A program made the position numbers and the translations under genes. A stretch of DNA of 12,095 bases, from assembly GCA_013298675.1 (NCBI GenBank), contig JAAFIJ010000051.1, positions 1 through 12,095 of the forward strand, read 5' to 3'. Position 1 is the first letter of the stretch. Every line of letters starts with the position of its first letter. The notes under the pieces are model-generated. The model had not been told where the DNA came from. It made no database searches and worked only from the letters and a program-made list of their open reading frames with translations. Source of the DNA: Rhodobacterales bacterium. GTDB lineage: Bacteria > Pseudomonadota > Alphaproteobacteria > Rhodobacterales > Rhodobacteraceae. This document shows, piece by piece, positions 1-6,822 of the stretch.

Positions 1-902
1 CGGCGCTGGTGTTTACCAGCGCTTACATCGCCAATGACGCGACGCTTTCTACTTTGCCAAAACTGTTTCCCGGTTTGATCATCTATTCCGACGCACTTAA
101 TCATGCATCGATGATCGAAGGCGTGCGGCGCAACGGGGGCGCAAAACGGATTTTCCGGCACAACGATCTGGCCCATTTACGCGAACTGTTGCAAGCCGAT
201 GATCCAAAGACGCCGAAATTGATCGCCTTTGAATCCGTTTATTCGATGGACGGTGATTTTGGTCCGATCAAGGGCATTTGTGACTTGGCGGCAGAGTTCA
301 ACGCCTTGACCTATATTGACGAAGTGCACGCCGTAGGCATGTATGGTCCTCGCGGTGCGGGTGTGGCCGAACGCGATGGTTTGATGGGCCGCATCGACAT
401 TATCAACGGCACTTTGGCAAAGGCTTACGGGGTATTTGGCGGCTATATTGCTGCATCTGCAAAGATGGTCGACGCGATCCGAAGCTATGCGCCGGGGTTC
501 ATTTTTACCACTTCATTGCCACCTGCCGTTGCTGCGGGTGCTACGGCTTCAGTTCGGTTTGTAAAAACCGCGCAGGACTTGCGTGATCTGCACCATTCCA
601 AGGCCAAATCATTGAAAATGCGGCTGCGGGGACTTGGACTTCCGATCATTGACCATGGGTCACATATTGTACCCGTTCATGTCGGCAACCCTATTCATTG
701 TAAATTGCTGTCGGATCGCCTGCTGGCTGATTTTGGCATTTATGCTCAGCCGATCAACTTTCCAACCGTCCCAAGAGGCACAGAAAGGCTGCGGTTTACA
801 CCGTCGCCGCTGCACACAGCCGCGCACATGGATCAGTTGATATTCGCCCTGGACACTCTATGGGGGCATTGTGCGCTGAATCGTGCCGAGATTTCTGCCT
901 GA
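1..902 (+). CDS. hemA: 5-aminolevulinate synthase, C-terminal part (5' end outside window)
   Basis: This enzyme condenses glycine and succinyl-CoA to 5-aminolevulinate, the first step of tetrapyrrole synthesis by the C4 (Shemin) route typical of alphaproteobacteria. It is cytoplasmic and PLP dependent. The open frame runs in from the left edge (first whole codon at 3) and stops at TGA 900-902, giving about 300 of the usual ~405 residues, so roughly the first 105 are missing. Visible family landmarks are the DALNHASMIEG segment, the PLP-ring aspartate and histidine in YIDEVHAVGMYG, the Schiff-base lysine in GTLAKAYGVFGG (codon 420-422), and the C-terminal NFPTVPRGTERLRFTPSP block. The protein closely resembles Rhodobacter HemA/HemT as I recall them. 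The GTG at 9 is an internal valine, not a start. A 78-base gap separates it from the RodZ-like gene, with no clear terminator. I cannot tell hemA from a hemT paralogue. Confidence 0.96.
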   Translation, partial: ALVFTSAYIANDATLSTLPKLFPGLIIYSDALNHASMIEGVRRNGGAKRIFRHNDLAHLRELLQADDPKTPKLIAFESVYSMDGDFGPIKGICDLAAEFNALTYIDEVHAVGMYGPRGAGVAERDGLMGRIDIINGTLAKAYGVFGGYIAASAKMVDAIRSYAPGFIFTTSLPPAVAAGATASVRFVKTAQDLRDLHHSKAKSLKMRLRGLGLPIIDHGSHIVPVHVGNPIHCKLLSDRLLADFGIYAQPINFPTVPRGTERLRFTPSPLHTAAHMDQLIFALDTLWGHCALNRAEISA

Positions 903-980
903 GATGATTATGCACAAGCAGAATCGCTTGCCCTGTGACACGTTTTCCTGAATAGAAAAAGAAGCTGGTCGCATGGGGAT

Positions 981-2246
981 GTGACCGCGAATCTCGGGGC
1001 AGCAAATGGAACCTTCAGCGTGATTGGATGGAGAGCGAAGCCTCTGCCGGCCGAAGTCGACAAGCCCAAGGGGTTTGACGACTTTGAGTTGCGTCTTGGT
1101 GACCTGATGCGGGGCGAACGCGCCACGTTGGGCAAGTCGCTGCTTGATATCCAACGCGACCTTAAGATCAAAGCGACCTACATTGCCGCCATTGAAAACG
1201 CGGATGTTTCGGCATTTGAAACTCCGGGCTTTATCGCAGGCTATATCCGGTCTTACGCGCGCTATCTTGGGATGAACCCTGATTGGGCGTTCGAGAAATT
1301 TTGCCGCGAGGCGAATTTTCAAGTGGCGCACGGAATGTCTGCGGCGGCTTCTTCGCAATCCTTGACTGCTGCACGGGCACGTCAGAATTCATCTGACGGT
1401 CGCGATGGCATTGCCCTGTCAAGTGGATCGTTTAGCCCCAAAGCGGAAAGCTTCTTTGCGACTATAGAGCCTGGTGCGATTGGTTCCTTTAGCGTCTTGT
1501 TGGCACTTGTTGGTGCGCTTGGCTATGGTGGCTGGTCGGTGTTGCAAGAAGTGCAGCGCGTGCAACTTTCCCCTATCGAACAAGCGCCTGAAGTCGTCGC
1601 AGAACTTGATCCAATTGCAGGCGTGACAACTGTGCCCGCGACGATCGATGCGGCAACGACTGACGAGGAACAAGCGCTCGCATCTGCGGCTGGCGTGTTC
1701 GCTGATCCGCTTGACAGGGCAGCGCGTCCTGAGGCGTTAGATTTGCCTGTGTTGACGGCGCGTGACGGGCCGATCTCTGGTATCGATCCGCGGACCGTTG
1801 GTGCGCTGCCTGAAGGCGCGCAAACTGATGTTGCGGCGGCAGATATCGAAGCGGCTGTCGTCCAAGTGGTCGCCGAGGCCAATCCGGGGGTCGAACTTTT
1901 GGCAGTGCGCCCTGCGTGGGTGCAAGTGGCAGCTGCCGATGGAACTGTGCTGTTTGAAAAAATCCTCGATGCAGGAGAGCGCTACGCGGTTCCTGCTTTG
2001 GAAGAGGCGAGCGTTTTGCGCGCAGGAAATTCGGGTTCGGTGTATTTTGTCGTCAATGGCGCGACATTGGGACCCGCGGCGCCAGGTGCGAATGTTGTCA
2101 AGAATATTGCGCTGACGGCTGAAAACTTGTCTGCATCCTACGCATTGGCCGATATGACGGGTGATGCCGATCTGGCACAGATCATGACGGCAGAGAATTT
2201 GGCCACGACGACCGTTGAGCCTGCTGTCGCAGACCCTAACGAATAG
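981..2246 (+). CDS. rodZ: RodZ-like protein: cytoplasmic helix-turn-helix domain, one membrane span, periplasmic DUF4115 domain
   Basis: RodZ proteins link the MreB cytoskeleton to the cell-wall elongation machinery through an N-terminal Xre-type helix-turn-helix domain and a periplasmic beta domain. Counting from 981, residues ~36-105 form the HTH module (LGDLMRGERATLGKSLLDIQ, then IAAIENAD and FIAGYIRSYARYLGM). Residues ~165-187 (SFSVLLALVGALGYGGW) form one membrane helix. A long Ala/Glu/Asp-rich linker follows, then a C-terminal DUF4115-like domain at ~295-385 (ELLAVRPAWVQVAAADGTVL, AGNSGSVYFVVNGATLGP). The start is uncertain. GTG 981 gives 421 aa. An in-frame GTG at 1020 gives 408 aa beginning MIGWRAKP, which resembles the homologue N-termini I remember. 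Neither has a convincing Shine-Dalgarno. Position directly before ispG matches the conserved rodZ-ispG order also seen in E. coli. Family call is firm; a true RodZ role in rod shape is inferred. Confidence 0.87.
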   Translation: MTANLGAANGTFSVIGWRAKPLPAEVDKPKGFDDFELRLGDLMRGERATLGKSLLDIQRDLKIKATYIAAIENADVSAFETPGFIAGYIRSYARYLGMNPDWAFEKFCREANFQVAHGMSAAASSQSLTAARARQNSSDGRDGIALSSGSFSPKAESFFATIEPGAIGSFSVLLALVGALGYGGWSVLQEVQRVQLSPIEQAPEVVAELDPIAGVTTVPATIDAATTDEEQALASAAGVFADPLDRAARPEALDLPVLTARDGPISGIDPRTVGALPEGAQTDVAAADIEAAVVQVVAEANPGVELLAVRPAWVQVAAADGTVLFEKILDAGERYAVPALEEASVLRAGNSGSVYFVVNGATLGPAAPGANVVKNIALTAENLSASYALADMTGDADLAQIMTAENLATTTVEPAVADPNE

Positions 2247-2276
2247 GAAAATTCCACGCATTTCACGGAACTAAGG

Positions 2277-2305
2277 TTGCCCCTTTTCGGCGGCCTCACT
2301 ATCTA
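2277..2305 (+). promoter_or_regulatory. possible promoter upstream of ispG
   Basis: In the 87-base gap between the RodZ-like gene and ispG, TTGCCC (2277-2282) is followed after 17 bases by TATCTA (2300-2305), 28 bases before the ispG ATG. The -35 matches TTGACA at 4 of 6 positions and the -10 matches TATAAT only in its first three. It could give ispG transcription independent of the upstream gene. Read-through from the RodZ-like gene is also possible, since no terminator is visible between them. Confidence 0.3.
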
Positions 2306-2333
2306 TGCGTGAGCAAACCTTGAAAGCGCGAAG

Positions 2334-3479
2334 ATGACCCATAATCCGATCCGTCCATGGCGCAATATCGACCGGCGTGTTTCAAGGCAGATCAAGGTTG
2401 GCAAGGTCCTTGTGGGCGGTGGCGCGCCGATTTCGGTACAGACCATGACCAACACCCTGACCACCGACGTCAAAGCCACGCTAGAGCAAATACAGCGTTG
2501 TGCGATTGCGGGTGCTGATATTGTGCGCGTTTCAACTCCAGATCAAGAAAGCACCCGAGCGCTACGTGAAATCGTGCGCGAGTCGCCGGTGCCGATCGTT
2601 GCAGACATCCATTTTCACTACAAACGTGCCATTGAGGCAGCCGAAGCTGGGGCTGCCTGTCTGAGGATTAACCCGGGAAACATCGGTGATGCCAAACGGG
2701 TAGCCGAGGTGGTGCGAGCGGCCAAGGATCACGGTTGTTCTATCCGGATCGGGGTGAATGCCGGGTCGTTGGAAAAGCATTTGCTGGATAAGTACGCAGA
2801 GCCCTGTCCAGACGCGATGGTGGAATCCGGGCTTGATCACATTAAACTTCTGCAGGACAACGACTTTCACGAATTCAAGATTTCGGTCAAGGCGTCAGAC
2901 GTGTTTATGGCCGCTGCTGCCTATCAACAACTGGCCAGCGTCACCGATGCGCCCCTTCACCTTGGTATCACAGAGGCGGGCGGTTTGGTGTCTGGCACCG
3001 TGAAATCGGCCATCGGATTGGGCAGCTTATTGTGGTTTGGTCTGGGCGATACCATCCGGGTCAGTCTGTCGGCGGATCCTGTGGAAGAGGTCAAGGTCGG
3101 CTTTGAGATTCTGAAATCCCTCGGCCTGCGTCACCGGGGTGTGACGATCATTTCTTGCCCGTCTTGTGCACGTCAGGGTTTTGATGTGATCAAGACTGTC
3201 AGCGAATTGGAAAACCGTTTGGCGCATATCACCACCTCGCTTAGCTTGTCGATTATCGGCTGCGTTGTGAATGGCCCAGGTGAGGCTTTGATGACGGACA
3301 TCGGCTTTACCGGTGGCGGGGCAGGGCACGGAATGGTCTATCTGGCCGGTAAGCAGGTCCACAAGCTGGGCAATGACAAAATGGTCGATCATATTGTCGA
3401 GCTCGTCGAGAAAAAGGCCGTCGAGATTGAACTGGCCGAGATTGAGGCAGCGAAAGTGGACGTGCAGTCGCAGGTATAG
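2334..3479 (+). CDS. ispG: 4-hydroxy-3-methylbut-2-enyl diphosphate synthase (IspG/GcpE)
   Basis: IspG is the penultimate enzyme of the MEP isoprenoid pathway. It reductively opens 2-C-methyl-D-erythritol 2,4-cyclodiphosphate to HMBPP using a [4Fe-4S] cluster. The product has 381 residues, close to the usual ~370. The N-terminal TIM-barrel part carries the familiar GGGAPISVQTMTNT, VADIHFHY and CLRINPGNIG segments. The C-terminal part holds the cluster ligands: Cys275 and Cys278 in ISCPSCARQG, Cys310 in IIGCVVNGPGEA, and the fourth ligand Glu317. All are intact, so it should be active. ATG 2334 is preceded only by a weak purine stretch. The gene follows the RodZ-like gene and ends 12 bases from the stop of the convergent dsbA-like gene, with no obvious hairpin terminator in between. 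In a phototroph or carotenoid producer this pathway would also feed pigments, but nothing here shows that. Confidence 0.97.
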   Translation: MTHNPIRPWRNIDRRVSRQIKVGKVLVGGGAPISVQTMTNTLTTDVKATLEQIQRCAIAGADIVRVSTPDQESTRALREIVRESPVPIVADIHFHYKRAIEAAEAGAACLRINPGNIGDAKRVAEVVRAAKDHGCSIRIGVNAGSLEKHLLDKYAEPCPDAMVESGLDHIKLLQDNDFHEFKISVKASDVFMAAAAYQQLASVTDAPLHLGITEAGGLVSGTVKSAIGLGSLLWFGLGDTIRVSLSADPVEEVKVGFEILKSLGLRHRGVTIISCPSCARQGFDVIKTVSELENRLAHITTSLSLSIIGCVVNGPGEALMTDIGFTGGGAGHGMVYLAGKQVHKLGNDKMVDHIVELVEKKAVEIELAEIEAAKVDVQSQV

Positions 3480-3491
3480 CGGCGCTGAGCC

Positions 3492-4241
3492 TTAGCTTCT
3501 GCGCTCTTGCGCGACGATTTGTTGCATCCCGTCCAACGGCACATAGCCGCGCACAATAGATCCGCCAATCACAAATGTGGGCGTGCCTGATACTTCCATT
3601 GTCTGGCCAAGACTATGGTTTGCCTCAATGACGGCTGTCACCTCGGCAGAATTCATCCGCGCCATGATGGGCGCGGGATCAAGGTTCAAAGTGGTGGCAA
3701 GACGGGCAAGACTTGTCTCATCCGGCGCGCCGCGCATCGACAGCATGGCATCATAAGCCACGATATAGGCGTCGGGTCCGTGCAACTGTAAAACCGAAAT
3801 TGCAAACCGCGAGGCAAGCACGCTTGCGTCGCCCAAGATCGGGTATTCCTTGACGATAAAACGGATATTCCCATCTGCTTTGATCAAGGCAGTTACTTCC
3901 TCATGCGCCTTTTTGCAGTAGCCGCACTGATAATCCATAAATTCAATGACAGTGATGTCACCGTTCAAATTGCCGCCGACATAGCTGGCTGGATCGTTCA
4001 TCAGCTGGTCTTTGTTGGCCACCAACATCTGTTGATCGCGCGTCGCTGCATCTGCGTCCGTGCGGGCGTTCAGAACGTCCATCGCCTCGACCAGCACTTC
4101 GGGATTTTCCAACAGATAGGCGCGAACCTCTGCGCGAAAAGCCGCCTTTTCTTCGGCGCTCATGGCACCCAAACCACCCGCTAAGGCTGGCCCTGCGGAC
4201 ATGAGGGCGATAAGGGTAAGCGAGTTTAAAAGTCGGCGCAT
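3492..4241 (-). CDS. secreted DsbA-family thiol:disulfide oxidoreductase (Com1/ScsC-like)
   Basis: This is a periplasmic thioredoxin-fold protein that oxidises or isomerises protein disulfides. With the start at 4241 it has 249 residues. Residues 1-21 are a typical Sec signal peptide (MRRLLNSL, hydrophobic core, ending GPALA). Residues ~27-60 form a short helical N-terminal region with the LLENPEVLVEAM motif found in Com1/ScsC-like DsbA relatives, where the related region of ScsC promotes oligomerisation. The thioredoxin-fold part follows, with active site Cys106-Gly-Tyr-Cys109 in MDYQCGYCKKAH and the cis-proline loop Thr220-Pro221 in SGTPTFVIGG. ATG 4241 is chosen because it starts exactly at the signal peptide and has a GAGG Shine-Dalgarno 6 bases upstream. 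An in-frame ATG at 4307 would add 22 residues and overlap the divergent aminotransferase gene. Oxidase versus isomerase role, and the redox partner, cannot be read from sequence. Confidence 0.9.
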   Translation of the reverse strand: MRRLLNSLTLIALMSAGPALAGGLGAMSAEEKAAFRAEVRAYLLENPEVLVEAMDVLNARTDADAATRDQQMLVANKDQLMNDPASYVGGNLNGDITVIEFMDYQCGYCKKAHEEVTALIKADGNIRFIVKEYPILGDASVLASRFAISVLQLHGPDAYIVAYDAMLSMRGAPDETSLARLATTLNLDPAPIMARMNSAEVTAVIEANHSLGQTMEVSGTPTFVIGGSIVRGYVPLDGMQQIVAQERRS

Positions 4242-4247
4242 CAAGAA

Positions 4248-4251
4248 CCTC
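4248..4251 (-). promoter_or_regulatory. Shine-Dalgarno site fixing the start of the dsbA-like gene
   Basis: On the minus strand GAGG lies 6 bases before the ATG whose first base is 4241, an ideal spacing. The longer alternative start at 4307 would put this site inside the coding region and a non-signal-like extension in front of a complete signal peptide. The site therefore favours 4241. Confidence 0.7.
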
Positions 4252-4269
4252 AAATTCGGGCAGGCGGAC

Positions 4270-4300
4270 TTGACCAACGGGCCAAGCTCGGGGCTATGTG
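4270..4300 (+). promoter_or_regulatory. possible promoter of the aminotransferase-amidase pair
   Basis: In the 81-base divergent gap, TTGACC (4270-4275) matches the -35 consensus at 5 of 6 positions. The best -10 is TATGTG (4295-4300), but the spacer is 19 bases, longer than ideal. It would start transcription just before the Shine-Dalgarno at 4311. No convincing promoter was seen for the divergent minus-strand gene. Weak call. Confidence 0.25.
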
Positions 4301-4310
4301 GCCGCACAAT

Positions 4311-4315
4311 AGGAG
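4311..4315 (+). promoter_or_regulatory. Shine-Dalgarno site fixing the aminotransferase start
   Basis: AGGAG is placed 7 bases before ATG 4323, a textbook spacing. It favours 4323 over the in-frame ATG at 4296, which has no comparable site. Confidence 0.75.
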
Positions 4316-4322
4316 CGTTTGC

Positions 4323-5495
4323 ATGAGAAGATCAAGCCGAGGTGATGTCGATCCCTTCATTGTGATGGACGTTTTGGCACAAGCGCGCGCTCTCGAGGCG
4401 GCGGGACGCTCTATAATCCATATGGAGATTGGACAACCTGGAACGGGTGCGCCAGCGGGGGCAAGGCATGCGCTGCAAGCTGCGCTTGCGGGGAACCCTA
4501 TGGGTTACACCGTGGGCCTTGGTCTGCCAGAATTGCGCGCGCGGATCGCGCGGCATTATCAAGACTGGTATGGTGTGATGCTAAATCCTGATCGGGTGGT
4601 GATCACCACCGGGTCTTCTTCGGCGTTTATTCTGGCCTTTTCCGCCTTGTTCGATGCGGGCGATACTGTGGGCATAGGCGAGCCGGGCTATCCATCCTAT
4701 CGCCAGATATTGCGTGCCATGAGTTTGCCTGTCGTCGGAATTCCAACCCATGCTAAGCAGCGCTATCAATTGACCCCCGAACTTTTGGCGGATCATGACT
4801 TGAAGGGTCTGCTGATCGCCTCACCAGGCAATCCCACTGGTACGATGATCGCGCGTGAAGAGATGCGTGCATTGATCGAACACTGTGCCATACATGGCAT
4901 CTCATTGATTTCAGACGAGATTTATCACGGGCTGCACTATGATCAGCGCGCTATCTCGGCGCTTGAATTGACCGATGATGTCTATGTGATCAACTCGTTT
5001 TCCAAGTATTTCGGCATGACGGGCTGGCGGATCGGGTGGATGGTCGTCCCAGAGGCGCATGTTCGCACTGTGGAGCGGCTTGCCCAAAACCTGTTTATTT
5101 GCGCGCCCCATGTTAGCCAACTTGCGGCATTGGCCGCGATGGAGTGTCAGGATGAATTGGAGTTGAACCGGGATGTTTATGCACAGAACCGACAAGTTTT
5201 GCTGGACGGGCTGCCTAAAGCGGGGTTCATCAATTTTTCATCGCCCGAGGGCGCCTTTTATGTTTATGCCGATGTGCGCGACATCACCGACGACAGCCTT
5301 GCCTTGGCATCAGAGATTTTGAATGAGGCGGGCGTGGCTGTGACGCCGGGGATCGACTTTGATCCGCACCGTGGTAAGGGCACGCTCCGGTTTAGTTATG
5401 CGGGCTCTGCCCAAGACGTGGCCGAAGGGATGCGGCGGCTTACGGATTACATGACGCAGCGAAAACAGCGGGGGGCAAATGGCCAAACCAAGTAA
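4323..5495 (+). CDS. pyridoxal-phosphate-dependent class I/II aminotransferase (substrate unknown)
   Basis: This is a fold-type I PLP enzyme of the aspartate aminotransferase superfamily, cytoplasmic, 390 residues from ATG 4323. The usual signatures are present: HMEIGQPGTGAP near the N-terminus, the cofactor-binding Asn170 in SPGNPTGTM, Asp198 and Tyr201 in SDEIYHGL, the Schiff-base Lys228 in NSFSKYFGMTGWRIGW, and the substrate-carboxylate Arg356 in LRFSYAG. All catalytic residues are intact. The start is set by AGGAG 7 bases upstream; the 9-codon longer form from 4296 lacks such a site. The gene diverges from the dsbA-like gene and overlaps the downstream amidase gene by 17 bases, so the two are probably cotranscribed and translationally coupled. 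Sequence alone does not separate aspartate, aromatic, branched-chain or alanine-type specificity, so no symbol is given. Confidence 0.92.
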   Translation: MRRSSRGDVDPFIVMDVLAQARALEAAGRSIIHMEIGQPGTGAPAGARHALQAALAGNPMGYTVGLGLPELRARIARHYQDWYGVMLNPDRVVITTGSSSAFILAFSALFDAGDTVGIGEPGYPSYRQILRAMSLPVVGIPTHAKQRYQLTPELLADHDLKGLLIASPGNPTGTMIAREEMRALIEHCAIHGISLISDEIYHGLHYDQRAISALELTDDVYVINSFSKYFGMTGWRIGWMVVPEAHVRTVERLAQNLFICAPHVSQLAALAAMECQDELELNRDVYAQNRQVLLDGLPKAGFINFSSPEGAFYVYADVRDITDDSLALASEILNEAGVAVTPGIDFDPHRGKGTLRFSYAGSAQDVAEGMRRLTDYMTQRKQRGANGQTK

Positions 5496-6711
5496 GTTTG
5501 CCCGCAATTGGGTCTGCCAGCGGTTGGTTGCGCTCGTCCTTTGGACCTTTTGCGCAATCGGTCCTGCTGCTGCTGATGATTTAACCGCGCTTGCAAAGTT
5601 GGACGCATCGCGCAGCACCATTGCCCTTGATGGCGGCGACCTTGATATCACTTTGGGCCTTAGCCAACCTGTTCCGTGGCGCGTACGGGTCTTTGACAAT
5701 CCACCGCGGACAGTGATCGATTTTCGCGAGGTTGATTTTTCAGGTCTGGCGAATGTGGAAATCCCTAAATCCACTGTGGTCGGTTTGCGCGCTGGAAACT
5801 TTCGCGCGGGTTGGTCGCGTCTGGTCATCGAACTTGCAAACCCGATGCTTGTGACCTCTGCCGAAATGCAAACCCGCGATGCGGTGGGCGTTAGCATTCA
5901 TTTGCGCCCGGCAACGGCCGAGGCGTTTGCGATTGAGGCGAACAAACCCGAACCGGCGGAATGGGCGCTACCTGAAAACGTCAGTTTGGATGCGGCCCCT
6001 AAGGATCCATCCGCCCCGCTCATCGTGGTGTTGGACCCTGGTCATGGGGGCATTGATCCGGGTGCTGAGAACGGGACCACCACCGAAGCTGCGCTGGTTT
6101 TGAAATTCGCCAAGGAACTGCGCGAAGTGTTGCTGCGCAGCGGGCGATACAAGGTTATTCTGACCCGTGAGGTTGATGAGTTTGTCTCTCTTGAAGGGCG
6201 GCTTTCAATCGTGCGTGCTGCGGGCGCGTCTGTGTTTATATCCCTACATGCCGATGCTTTGGCCGAAGGCGAAGCTGTCGGTGCCACCATTTACACCCTC
6301 GCGGATGAGGCAAGCGATGCGGCCTCGGCTGCTTTGGCCGAACGCCACAACCGCGATGACTTGCTTTCGGGCATAGATCTGACCGAACAAGATGACGTTG
6401 TGGCCAAGGTTTTGCTTGATATGGCGCGCACATCGACAACGCCCCGAACCAAGCGGCTGTCGACGGCCCTAAAGGACGCGATCATGTCGGCAGAGATAGA
6501 GATGCATCATCAACCCGAACAAACTGCCGGATTTTCGGTTCTGAAATCGGCCGACACACCTTCGGTCTTGGTCGAATTGGGGTTCTTGTCGTCTGATGTT
6601 GATCTTGCGCGTCTGCTGGACGATTCTTGGCGACAAAAGTTTGCGACCGCTATGCTGCAAGGATTGGACAACTGGTCGGTCGATCAAGCGGCGCTTTTGC
6701 CGATTGAGTAA
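5479..6711 (+). CDS. secreted N-acetylmuramoyl-L-alanine amidase (AMIN + Amidase_3), AmiC-like
   Basis: This periplasmic zinc amidase cleaves the bond between N-acetylmuramic acid and the L-alanine of the stem peptide, typically to split septal peptidoglycan. The product has 410 residues. A basic N-terminus and hydrophobic stretch (LVALVLWTFCAIGP) end at a likely AAA cleavage site after residue 32. Residues ~45-145 look like an AMIN domain, which targets such enzymes to the division site (PVPWRVRVFDNPPRTVIDF, LRAGNFRAGWSRLVIEL). The Amidase_3 domain fills ~180-400, with zinc ligands His189 (DPGHGGIDPG), Glu203 and His257 (SLHADA), and catalytic Glu366 (VLVELGFLSS). The ATG lies inside the end of the aminotransferase gene and is preceded by a run of six G, suggesting translational coupling. 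PBP1A follows 111 bases on, an association I recall as common in alphaproteobacteria. The AmiC label is by domain order only. Confidence 0.93.
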   Translation: MAKPSKFARNWVCQRLVALVLWTFCAIGPAAADDLTALAKLDASRSTIALDGGDLDITLGLSQPVPWRVRVFDNPPRTVIDFREVDFSGLANVEIPKSTVVGLRAGNFRAGWSRLVIELANPMLVTSAEMQTRDAVGVSIHLRPATAEAFAIEANKPEPAEWALPENVSLDAAPKDPSAPLIVVLDPGHGGIDPGAENGTTTEAALVLKFAKELREVLLRSGRYKVILTREVDEFVSLEGRLSIVRAAGASVFISLHADALAEGEAVGATIYTLADEASDAASAALAERHNRDDLLSGIDLTEQDDVVAKVLLDMARTSTTPRTKRLSTALKDAIMSAEIEMHHQPEQTAGFSVLKSADTPSVLVELGFLSSDVDLARLLDDSWRQKFATAMLQGLDNWSVDQAALLPIE

Positions 6712-6762
6712 AGAAACAGCGCGAATGTGCCGAAAGCGTGACCCAGAACTGGGGGCGGCATT

Positions 6763-6791
6763 TTGCCTTTGCTGCCAGATCACTATATAAG
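6763..6791 (+). promoter_or_regulatory. promoter of the PBP1A gene
   Basis: TTGCCT (6763-6768), exactly 17 bases, then TATAAG (6786-6791). The -35 matches consensus at 4 of 6 positions including TTG, and the -10 at 5 of 6, missing only the last T. Transcription would start near 6797-6799, leaving about 25 bases before the GTG at 6823. Its presence argues against the longer reading frame that could begin at TTG 6763, because that would place coding sequence across the promoter. A near-palindrome GGCGGCA-N9-TGCTGCC (6754-6776) straddles the -35. Confidence 0.6.
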
Positions 6792-6810
6792 ACGACAGGT
6801 CCAGAACGCA

Positions 6811-6815
6811 GAGGA
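6811..6815 (+). promoter_or_regulatory. Shine-Dalgarno site fixing the PBP1A start
   Basis: GAGGA lies 7 bases before GTG 6823. No comparable site precedes the alternative TTG at 6763. The protein from 6823 begins MLRFITSFFGG, a few residues before its membrane anchor, as expected for the family. Confidence 0.75.
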
Positions 6816-6822
6816 TGTCCGC

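Noticed and set aside
3..22. Perfect 8-base-pair hairpin GCGCTGGT-GTTT-ACCAGCGC at the left edge
   Set aside because: It lies inside hemA coding sequence encoding the conserved ALVFTSAY segment, and has no U-tract. About one such short repeat is expected by chance in 12 kb.
928..956. TTGCCC with AATAGA 17 bases downstream before the RodZ-like gene
   Set aside because: The -10 is too poor (3 of 6, no initial T) to call a promoter, although the -35 resembles the others in the window.
973..984. Tiny upstream frame ATG-GGG-ATG-TGA overlapping GTG 981
   Set aside because: It has only three codons, no ribosome-binding site, and depends on the uncertain choice of GTG 981 as the gene start.
1737..2261. 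A 174-codon minus-strand open frame antisense to the RodZ-like C-terminal domain
   Set aside because: The plus-strand frame has clear domain content. The antisense translation is Arg/Cys/His rich and resembles nothing I know.
5310..5897. A 195-codon minus-strand open frame across the aminotransferase/amidase junction
   Set aside because: It is antisense to two well-supported genes, has a low-complexity Arg/Ser/Thr-rich translation and no ribosome-binding evidence.
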